From positions 1-6,438 of the forward strand of contig WLND01000105.1 of the NCBI GenBank assembly GCA_009726075.1: 6,438 nt of DNA, read 5' to 3'. Positions within the stretch are counted from its first letter, which is position 1, and the number at the start of each line of letters is the position of its first letter. The notes under the pieces are model-generated. The model saw only the letters and a list, made by a program, of their open reading frames with translations. It had not been told where the DNA came from and ran no database searches. Below are positions 1-6,438 of the stretch, in pieces. The stretch is from Actinomycetota bacterium (lineage in GTDB: Bacteria > Actinomycetota > Actinomycetes > S36-B12). Both the position numbers and the translations under genes were made by a program.

Positions 1-69
1 AACCAATCGGCCCTGAATTGACGTTGATTCGTTCATCCGACCCATGGGTTGCCGGTTCAGCGGCCGGCA

Positions 70-1077
70 TCAGGCGACGCGACGGCGTGAGCGCCGACTC
101 GCTGCGATGATTCGTCGGACCACGGCGGCCGGATCCGTCATGATCTCAATCCACGTCCAGCGGACGACCTCATAGCCGAGCTCGCGAAGTCGATCCTCAC
201 GGACCTTCTCGAGGAACACGTCCTCCCGCGTCGCGTACTTGGATCGGCCGTCTGCCTCGCCGATCACGCCGAGATGCTCCCAGAACATGTCTGCGTAGCC
301 AATGAGGCCGGCGGCGTCGTGAAAAGGTACCTGCAGCCGCGGCTCGTCAAGGCCCGCGCGGACGAGTCGGACCCTCGAGAGTGATTCGAGGATGGTCTGA
401 GCCCCCGGCCGCGCCAAGAGGCAGGCCCGTCGGGCAGTGCCGATGCCCTTGAGGAGCGGCCACCGGTCGATCATGGCCTGCAACTCCTCGAGCGTTGCCG
501 ATCCGTCCCAGAGCACTGCATCGAGGAGCCCGACGGCCCAATCGGGTGAGGACTGGCAGGAGGCGCTCACTGCAGCAAGTGGGCGGCCGACGATCGGAAC
601 CCCGTCGAGGACGGTGAGGTCTTCGGCACTCAAATCGTGGGTTGCGACGTGAACGTCGGCAAGGCCGGGGGGCCTGTTCGGGGACCGGTTCAGTGCACGG
701 ACGTCACGGTAGGCGTGACGCACCAGATGCGGCCTTGGTTCGATGTGCCGATCCAGCGGCAGGCCGTGGACCAGGGCCGCCGAAGTGCCGAACACATACG
801 CCGGAAGCCGAAGGGCGGAGATGGCTGCGGCGCACGAGGTGAGGTGCTGCTGGCGCGGATCGTTGTGACCGTGATCGAGGACCGTTGCATCGGCGTAGAC
901 CCCGTAGCGGAGCTTTCGCCAATGCCCGCGCCGAACCATGACGGGCAGCACGGTTGCGTCGAAGCCCCAGGCGTTGAGGTCTTCGCGCCGAAAGACGCCG
1001 CCCTGGGCGGCTGCCCGCGTGAGAACCGCCTGGCGCATGGCCTGGATCTCGAACGCGGTTCGGTATGAAGTCGGCAT
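70..1077 (-). CDS. AbiEi-like winged-helix protein with C-terminal DUF559/Vsr-like nuclease domain
   Basis: 335 aa. Residues about 15-65 resemble the AbiEi_4 antitoxin N-terminal winged helix (pattern around GVFRREDLNAWG and WRKLRYGVYA). The middle part (about 80-225) has the helical pattern of AbiEi-type proteins. Residues about 228-320 look like a PD-(D/E)XK nuclease of the DUF559/Vsr kind: E231, D263 (GYADMFWE), then the E274-x-D-G-x-x-K280 motif and the typical ending around RLRELGYEVVRWTW. The expected catalytic acid and lysine positions are present, so it is probably an intact nuclease, but its substrate is unknown. Such fused proteins are common and often solitary in Actinobacteria, usually annotated as a type IV toxin-antitoxin AbiEi-family protein. 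No AbiEii-like nucleotidyltransferase toxin is visible beside it. The start at 1077 has only a weak purine stretch upstream. Met14 (about position 1038) is a credible alternative start. The gene lies downstream of pepN on the same strand but behind a strong palindrome, so it is probably transcribed separately. The family call is firm; the biological role is not. Confidence 0.85.
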   Translation of the reverse strand: MPTSYRTAFEIQAMRQAVLTRAAAQGGVFRREDLNAWGFDATVLPVMVRRGHWRKLRYGVYADATVLDHGHNDPRQQHLTSCAAAISALRLPAYVFGTSAALVHGLPLDRHIEPRPHLVRHAYRDVRALNRSPNRPPGLADVHVATHDLSAEDLTVLDGVPIVGRPLAAVSASCQSSPDWAVGLLDAVLWDGSATLEELQAMIDRWPLLKGIGTARRACLLARPGAQTILESLSRVRLVRAGLDEPRLQVPFHDAAGLIGYADMFWEHLGVIGEADGRSKYATREDVFLEKVREDRLRELGYEVVRWTWIEIMTDPAAVVRRIIAASRRSRRRVA

Positions 1078-1097
1078 GGCGGCACTCTGCCCGCTGA

Positions 1098-1110
1098 GCC
1101 GACGCTCGGC
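1098..1110 (-). other. Small hairpin in the putative 5' leader of the AbiEi-like gene
   Basis: GCCGA and TCGGC form a perfect 5-bp stem around a 3-base loop, 20 bases upstream of the annotated start of the AbiEi-like gene. It could affect translation of the leader, but a stem this short arises easily by chance in GC-rich DNA. Confidence 0.2.
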
Positions 1111-1113
1111 AAC

Positions 1114-1119
1114 AGGTTA
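1114..1119 (-). promoter_or_regulatory. Candidate -10 element for the AbiEi-like gene
   Basis: On the minus strand this reads TAACCT, which fits the actinobacterial TANNNT -10 pattern. Transcription starting about 7 bases downstream would give a leader of roughly 30 bases before the start at 1077. No convincing -35 hexamer is seen 16-18 bases upstream. The hexamer overlaps the DnaA-box-like 9-mer described separately. This is a pattern match only. Confidence 0.3.
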
Positions 1120-1125
1120 TCCACA
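1117..1125 (+). promoter_or_regulatory. Perfect DnaA-box-like 9-mer (TTATCCACA)
   Basis: The sequence TTATCCACA equals the strongest E. coli DnaA box. Actinobacterial DnaA is known to prefer TTGTCCACA but also tolerates the A variant. It is a single copy, with no other box nearby and no AT-rich unwinding element, so this is not an origin. It could be a DnaA-responsive operator overlapping the AbiEi-like gene promoter, a titration site, or coincidence. Confidence 0.35.
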
Positions 1126-1166
1126 GGCCCTGATGGGCAGGATGAACGAAAAGTCCCTGCTGAGTG

Positions 1167-1229
1167 CCCCTTTTCTGCATCTGGCCCAGATTCCGGGCCA
1201 GATGCAGAAGACCGGATGCAGAAAAGGGG
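1167..1229. repeat. 63-bp palindromic element with two alternative hairpins, directly behind the pepN stop
   Basis: The left arm CCCCTTTTCTGCATC (1167-1181) is perfectly complementary to 1215-1229. Separately, TTCTGCATCTGGCCC (1173-1187) is perfectly complementary to 1195-1209 around a 7-base loop (1188-1194). The two pairings share bases 1173-1181 and cannot fully coexist. Removing the 14 bases 1201-1214, or the equivalent copy, leaves one perfect 21-bp stem with a 7-base loop. The present form therefore looks like a perfect hairpin with part of its right arm duplicated (GATGCAGAA at 1201-1209 and 1215-1223). The element begins one base after the pepN stop codon and separates two same-strand genes, so it may terminate or shield pepN mRNA. 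No U-tract follows on either strand, so it is not a canonical intrinsic terminator. A dispersed palindromic repeat family is equally possible. Confidence 0.8.
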
Positions 1230-1230
1230 A

Positions 1231-3789
<2,559 letters not shown>

Positions 3790-3796
3790 GGGCTGA

Positions 3797-3803
3797 TCCT
3801 TCC
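3797..3803 (-). promoter_or_regulatory. Shine-Dalgarno site of pepN
   Basis: On the minus strand this reads GGAAGGA and ends 7 bases before the pepN ATG. It supports the start at 3789. It occupies most of the tiny gap between the two divergent genes, so neither gene has its full promoter in non-coding DNA. Confidence 0.7.
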
Positions 3804-3805
3804 AC

Positions 3806-3811
3806 TACGGT
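3806..3811 (+). promoter_or_regulatory. Candidate -10 element for a leaderless nitroreductase mRNA
   Basis: The hexamer TACGGT fits TANNNT. A transcript starting 7-8 bases downstream would begin at or next to GTG 3819, with ATG 3822 directly after. That fits a leaderless message, which is common in Actinobacteria, and explains why no Shine-Dalgarno sequence is present. I see no clear -35 hexamer. If this is correct, the more upstream GTG at 3810 lies inside the promoter and cannot be the start. Confidence 0.35.
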
Positions 3812-3821
3812 GTCCGTCGTG

Positions 3822-4436
3822 ATGACAACGGCTGATTTCTGGTTCGATCCGATGTGCCCCTGGGCGTGGATGACCTCGCGATGGATGCTCGAGGTCGAGA
3901 AGGTGCGCGATATTTCGGTCCGCTGGAACGTGATGTCGCTGGCTGTCCTCAACGACGGACGCGAACTCTCGGACGAGTACGTGGAGATCATGCGACAGGC
4001 CTGGAAGCCAGTGCGGGTCGTCATCGCTGCCCAGCAGCAGCACGGCGACGAGGTCGTCCTGCCGCTCTACACCGCCATCGGGACCCGCCTGCATCCCGGC
4101 GAGCGCAAGGATCTCGACGCCGTGATCGCCGAAGCGCTGGCAGAGGTGGGCCTGCCTGCCGAGCTGGCAGCGGTGGGCGACGGCGACTCGGTCGACGTCG
4201 AGCTTCGCGCGAGCCACGCCCGTGGGATCGCGCTCGTCGGCACCGATGTCGGCACGCCGGTGATCGCAGTGCCCGGCTCGGATGGGGCGCTCATCGGGTT
4301 CTTCGGCCCGGTCGTCACCCCCGCCCCCAAGGGCGAGGCCGCCGGACGTCTCTGGGACGGCGTCGTCCTCGTTGCCAGCACGCCGGGGTTCTACGAACTG
4401 AAGCGCTCCCGGACCGAGGGCCCGATCTTCGACTGA
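3822..4436 (+). CDS. Rv2466c-like mycothiol-dependent nitroreductase / DsbA-family oxidoreductase
   Basis: 204 aa from ATG 3822; in-frame GTG codons at 3819 and 3810 would add one or four residues. Close in sequence and length to M. tuberculosis Rv2466c (about 207 aa), a thioredoxin-fold protein with a helical insertion that uses mycothiol and, in that species, activates nitro prodrugs. Shared blocks include DFWFDP, SRWMLEVEKVRDI, VMSLAVLN, the cis-proline loop VGTP (P146), FFGPV and the C-terminal ELKRSRTE. The active-site motif is CPWA: nucleophile C12 is kept, but the second cysteine of the CPWC site in Rv2466c is alanine (A15). This implies monothiol chemistry, presumably with mycothiol resolving the disulfide. 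A short extra segment (about 151-157, PGSDGAL) lengthens the loop before FFGPV. The protein is cytoplasmic with no signal peptide. No Shine-Dalgarno sequence precedes any of the three starts. It is divergent from pepN and overlaps the DCC gene by one base, so the two form an operon. Family assignment is firm; the reaction in this organism is inferred. Confidence 0.92.
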   Translation: MTTADFWFDPMCPWAWMTSRWMLEVEKVRDISVRWNVMSLAVLNDGRELSDEYVEIMRQAWKPVRVVIAAQQQHGDEVVLPLYTAIGTRLHPGERKDLDAVIAEALAEVGLPAELAAVGDGDSVDVELRASHARGIALVGTDVGTPVIAVPGSDGALIGFFGPVVTPAPKGEAAGRLWDGVVLVASTPGFYELKRSRTEGPIFD

Positions 4437-4792
4437 TGGCGATCCTGCTGTTCGACGGCGACTGCGGCTTCTGCGCGGTCTCGGCGGCGCGCCTGGCGTC
4501 GTGGTCGACAGGCGACCTTGAGGTCGCCCCGTGGCAGGGGGCTGATCTCGAGGCCCTCGGCACGTCTTCGGACGAGTGCCGAAGCGCCGTGCAGTTCTTC
4601 GATCAGGGAGGCCGCGTATCGGGCGCGGCAGCGATCGCCGGCGCCCTGCGCTGCTGCCGCCGGCCGTGGGGCGTCGTGGGAACGGTGATCCGGTGGCCCG
4701 GCATCGCCTGGCTCGCCGAACGCGTGTACCGGGTCGTGGCGGCACACCGCCATCGGTTGCCCGGCTCGACCGCCGCGTGCCGCCTGGACTGA
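4436..4792 (+). CDS. DCC-family (DUF393) thiol-disulfide oxidoreductase
   Basis: 118 aa. The N-terminus MAILLFDGDCGFC carries the defining D-x-x-C-x-x-C motif (D7 is in the FDGDCGFC block; the cysteines are C10 and C13), predicted to be a thioredoxin-like redox site. The C-terminal part has the family ending YRVVAAHRHRLPG (98-110). The start is fixed by the homology beginning right at this ATG, which overlaps the TGA of the upstream gene (TGATG). The same reading frame stays open far upstream, but that stretch is the antiparallel/alternate frame of the nitroreductase gene and should not be included. The nearest purine-rich stretch (GAGGG, 4416-4420) is 15 bases away, so translation is probably by coupling or re-initiation. 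Hydrophobicity around 77-100 is modest and the protein is probably soluble. Additional cysteines at 48, 73, 74 and 115 are unusual for a protein this small. Substrate and partner are unknown; pairing with the upstream redox enzyme suggests a shared thiol-exchange role. Confidence 0.88.
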   Translation: MAILLFDGDCGFCAVSAARLASWSTGDLEVAPWQGADLEALGTSSDECRSAVQFFDQGGRVSGAAAIAGALRCCRRPWGVVGTVIRWPGIAWLAERVYRVVAAHRHRLPGSTAACRLD

Positions 4793-4799
4793 TCGACGC

Positions 4800-5492
4800 C
4801 TAGATGGCCATCTGCATGGCCGTGCCGCGAGCATCGATGTCAGGGTCCTCGAGAATCGCCGTGCTCTGACCCTGCGCGTGGCGGCGGGCAGTCCACAGTG
4901 CCGCAAGGGCATCGAGGCAGTCGTCGATGGGCGCATCGGGCGGGGCGCATTGCAGGGCGGCGAGCGTGTCAACGTCCGTCATCGAGGAAAGCAGCGACTC
5001 GATACGACAGGCGATGCCCCGGGCCTCTTTCTTGGACGGCAGCACGCGACCCGCCATGCGCTGGAAGCTGAGCTCGGGATGCACCTCGAGGATGCGCGAG
5101 TCGGGGAGGCAGGAGTCGACGTCGAGAATCCGGCTGGAAAGCGCCAGGGCCTGACGGCTCACGCCCTGGCCGGTGAGCTCGCGGGCCAGTCGCTGCGCGT
5201 CGACGTTGGGCGCAGACAGCCCGAGATCGACCACGGCTCGTGGCGGGGTCATGAACACCCGCGACCGGGCGGTGCCGAGGAGTTCCTTGGCGCGGACGTC
5301 GCATGCGCGCCAACCGCGGTCGGTGAGCCCGACCGGCATATCGACGCAGGCCCACTCGGCGTCGGCGATGAGGTCGCTGAAGCTGCCGACGCGGGCGGTC
5401 CGCCACTCGAGTCGCCCGTCGAACCAGGCGGCACCGACCCAGCCGCCGCGGTACCCGTCGATGCCGATGAGCCGTCCTGCGGTCGCTGCCAT
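4800..5492 (-). CDS. DUF429 family protein, predicted RNase H-like nuclease
   Basis: 230 aa, typical length for DUF429. The family motifs appear in order: GIDGYRGGW (10-18), DMPVGL (51-56), SRVFMTPPR (77-85), EVHPELSF (136-143), KKEARGIACR (154-163) and the acidic block DDCLDALAALWTAR (190-203). D12, D51, E136, E140, D190, D191 and D194 could supply the acidic metal site of an RNase H fold. DUF429 has been predicted to be a nuclease on fold grounds; no reaction is established, so this is inference. The ATG at 5492 is supported by an in-frame stop only 12 bases upstream and by homology starting at residue 8. The purine stretch before it (AGG, 8 bases away) is weak. The gene is divergent from nei by 26 bp and convergent with the DCC gene by 7 bp, on the strand opposite to its plus-strand neighbours. 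That suggests it was inserted into an older plus-strand operon. Confidence 0.88.
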   Translation of the reverse strand: MAATAGRLIGIDGYRGGWVGAAWFDGRLEWRTARVGSFSDLIADAEWACVDMPVGLTDRGWRACDVRAKELLGTARSRVFMTPPRAVVDLGLSAPNVDAQRLARELTGQGVSRQALALSSRILDVDSCLPDSRILEVHPELSFQRMAGRVLPSKKEARGIACRIESLLSSMTDVDTLAALQCAPPDAPIDDCLDALAALWTARRHAQGQSTAILEDPDIDARGTAMQMAI

Positions 5493-5506
5493 CTGGCAAG
5501 CCTGTC

Positions 5507-5510
5507 AGGA
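5507..5510 (+). promoter_or_regulatory. Shine-Dalgarno site of the Nei-type glycosylase
   Basis: AGGA lies 8 bases upstream of ATG 5519 and confirms that start. The confirmation matters because Pro2 and Glu3 of the mature enzyme are catalytic, so the start has to be exact. Confidence 0.55.
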
Positions 5511-5518
5511 TCACGTGC

Positions 5519-6328
5519 ATGCCCGAAGGTCACGTGGTCCATAGCCAAGCGCGGGCAATCGCGAGGGCCTTCGGCGGCAAGGCGACCGAGGTCGACAGCC
5601 CCCAGGGCCGGTTCGCCGACGGGGCCGCCCTCGTCGACGGAGTACGGCTCGTCGGCGCTGAGGCTCATGGCAAGCACCTGTTCATCGCCTTCGCCAACGA
5701 CCGGTGGGTCCATGTGCATCTCGGGCTGTTCGGCAAGTGGCGGATCGCGAAAGGGGAGGCGCCGGCGGAGCAGGGCCTCATCCGATTGCGGTTGCGCAAT
5801 GCCACCCACTACGCGGAACTACGGGGGCCGACGGTGTGCGAGGTGCTCGGAGACGACGAGCGGCTGGCGGCGATTGCGCGGGTCGGCCCGGATCCGATCC
5901 GTGCCGACGCCGACCCGATGCGGGCATGGGTGAAGGTGACGCGATCCAGGTCGTCGATCGGTGCCCTGCTGATGGACCAGCGGCTGTTCGCCGGCGTCGG
6001 CAACATCTACCGGGCCGAGGTGCTCTTTCGGCAGAACATCTCGCCGTATCGGCCGGGCGCCATGGTGTCGTGGGCTGATTTCGAGGCGATCTGGACGGAC
6101 CTGACGGTGCTCATGGCCGACGGGGTCAAGCGCCGGCGAATCGACACGGTCCGCCCCGAGCACATGCCGGAGATCATGGGGCGCCTTGCTCGTAAGGATC
6201 GCCACGGAGGCGAGGTGTACGTGTACCGGCGGGAGGGCATGGACTGCTACCTGTGCGGATCGGCGATACGAATGGCCGACATGCAGGCGCGCAAGCTGTA
6301 CTGGTGCCCACCCTGCCAGCCAGGCTAA
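5519..6328 (+). CDS. nei: Fpg/Nei family DNA glycosylase / AP lyase (Nei1 type)
   Basis: 269 aa, complete. It removes oxidised bases from DNA and cleaves the resulting abasic site (base excision repair). The N-terminus MPEGH gives P2, the Schiff-base nucleophile, and E3, the general acid. K52 in HGKHLF is the conserved beta-turn lysine. The helix-two-turn-helix region is about 147-170 (IGALLMDQRLFAGVGNIYR), with N162 as the DNA-backbone contact. The C-terminal zinc finger uses C243, C246, C263 and C266 (CYLCG...WCPPC), with R258 in the position of the finger arginine. The blocks SPQGRFADGA, HVHLGLFG, LRGPTVCE, ITKSR-like TRSRSSIGALL, VRPEH and VYVYRR match mycobacterial Nei1 (Rv2464c) better than Fpg or Nei2, so Nei-type substrates (oxidised pyrimidines) are more likely than 8-oxoguanine; that specificity is inferred. 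It is divergent from DUF429. A strong hairpin begins 10 bases after the stop. All key residues are present. Confidence 0.95.
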   Translation: MPEGHVVHSQARAIARAFGGKATEVDSPQGRFADGAALVDGVRLVGAEAHGKHLFIAFANDRWVHVHLGLFGKWRIAKGEAPAEQGLIRLRLRNATHYAELRGPTVCEVLGDDERLAAIARVGPDPIRADADPMRAWVKVTRSRSSIGALLMDQRLFAGVGNIYRAEVLFRQNISPYRPGAMVSWADFEAIWTDLTVLMADGVKRRRIDTVRPEHMPEIMGRLARKDRHGGEVYVYRREGMDCYLCGSAIRMADMQARKLYWCPPCQPG

Positions 6329-6338
6329 CCCGACCACC

Positions 6339-6377
6339 CCCGGTCGTTTGAGCCACTATCCGGCTGAAACGACCGGG
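6339..6377. terminator. Strong stem-loop downstream of nei, possible terminator
   Basis: CCCGGTCGTTT (6339-6349) is perfectly complementary to AAACGACCGGG (6367-6377). Inside it, AGCC (6351-6354) pairs with GGCT (6362-6365) around the 7-base loop ACTATCC, with one G-G mismatch between the stems. It begins 10 bases after the nei stop, where an intrinsic terminator would be expected, but only AATTT follows, not a U-run. Function as a terminator or mRNA 3' end is likely but unproven. It also forms part of the tandem repeat described next. Confidence 0.6.
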
Positions 6378-6412
6378 AATTTAAGCCGCTATCCGGCGCA
6401 AGCGACGAGAAA
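6347..6412. repeat. Two tandem 33-bp degenerate repeat units overlapping the nei-distal hairpin
   Basis: Unit 1 is 6347-6379 and unit 2 is 6380-6412. They match at 25 of 33 positions by eye, with an identical core CTATCCGGC. Unit 2 keeps a short internal hairpin (GCC, 7-base loop, GGC) but has no left outer arm of its own. The left arm of the preceding hairpin can pair with AAGCGAC (6400-6406) of unit 2 through one G-U pair. The window ends 26 bases later, so more units may follow. This is probably part of an intergenic repeat family; the copy number cannot be seen here. Confidence 0.65.
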
Positions 6413-6438
6413 AGGGCTCTGACCAGCGAAACGCCTCG

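Noticed and set aside
40..65. Short palindromes behind the AbiEi-like gene (ACCCATGGGT; GCCGG/CCGGC)
   Set aside because: Stems of 5 bp and no U-tract; too weak to call a terminator. The first 69 bases otherwise show nothing recognisable.
3854..4435. Long upstream extension of the DCC reading frame, over 190 codons in a second frame of the nitroreductase gene
   Set aside because: The translation of this part is Arg/Gly-rich and matches no family, while the nitroreductase frame has clear homology. The DCC protein begins naturally at ATG 4436.
4806..4821. Inverted repeat GGCCAT-CTGC-ATGGCC as a terminator between DCC and DUF429
   Set aside because: Only 6 bp, no U-tract, and it lies inside the DUF429 C-terminal codons; likely coincidental.
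5493..5518. SOS/LexA or RecA-independent damage-inducible promoter between DUF429 and nei
   Set aside because: No GAAC-N4-GTTC LexA box is present. The CTGTCAGGA stretch only partly resembles the TTGTCRGTG motif and lacks a downstream TANNNT.
6186..6422. Plus-strand open frame with an 11-residue periodic end (LSHYPAETTG / LSRYPAQATR)
   Set aside because: It is a shadow of nei running into the 33-bp tandem repeat. The protein periodicity is just the DNA repeat read in frame.
6403..6438. Possible left arm of another terminator or a tRNA gene start at the right edge
   Set aside because: Only a GCG-AAA-CGC mini-hairpin is visible before the sequence ends; there is not enough to support a call.

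Overview
The window is chromosomal DNA of a high-GC Gram-positive bacterium, almost certainly an actinobacterium. The codon use is strongly GC3-biased. One gene is a close relative of the mycothiol-dependent nitroreductase Rv2466c, a family tied to mycothiol-producing Actinobacteria. The DNA glycosylase is of the mycobacterial Nei1 (Rv2464c) type. I cannot assign a genus from the sequence alone.

Layout, left to right: (1) a minus-strand gene (70-1077) with an AbiEi-like N-terminal winged-helix domain and a C-terminal DUF559/Vsr-like nuclease domain, with no toxin partner in view. (2) A 153-bp gap holding a perfect DnaA-box-like 9-mer and a 63-bp palindromic element that can fold in two mutually exclusive ways, placed right after the pepN stop. 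(3) pepN on the minus strand (1231-3789), a complete M1 aminopeptidase. (4) Divergent from it by only about 20-30 bp, a plus-strand pair: the Rv2466c-like thioredoxin-fold oxidoreductase and, overlapping its stop codon by one base, a small DCC-family (DUF393) thiol-disulfide protein. (5) A minus-strand DUF429 gene (4800-5492), convergent on the DCC gene with a 7-bp gap. (6) A plus-strand Nei1-type DNA glycosylase (5519-6328), divergent from DUF429 by 26 bp. (7) A 110-bp tail holding a strong stem-loop followed by a degenerate tandem copy of its inner part and right arm.

The core pepN / nitroreductase / nei arrangement matches the Mycobacterium tuberculosis block Rv2467 (pepN), Rv2466c, Rv2465c (rpiB), Rv2464c (nei1). 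Here the rpiB slot is filled by the DCC gene and an oppositely oriented DUF429 gene. The two thiol-redox proteins look translationally coupled and probably serve mycothiol-linked redox homeostasis. The glycosylase repairs oxidised bases, so an oxidative-stress theme is plausible but inferred. pepN is a housekeeping peptidase. The most unusual features are the two non-coding palindromic elements at the edges of the conserved block. In both, a right-hand hairpin arm is duplicated, so one left arm has two possible partners. I see no CRISPR array, tRNA, rRNA, transposase or clear prophage gene.
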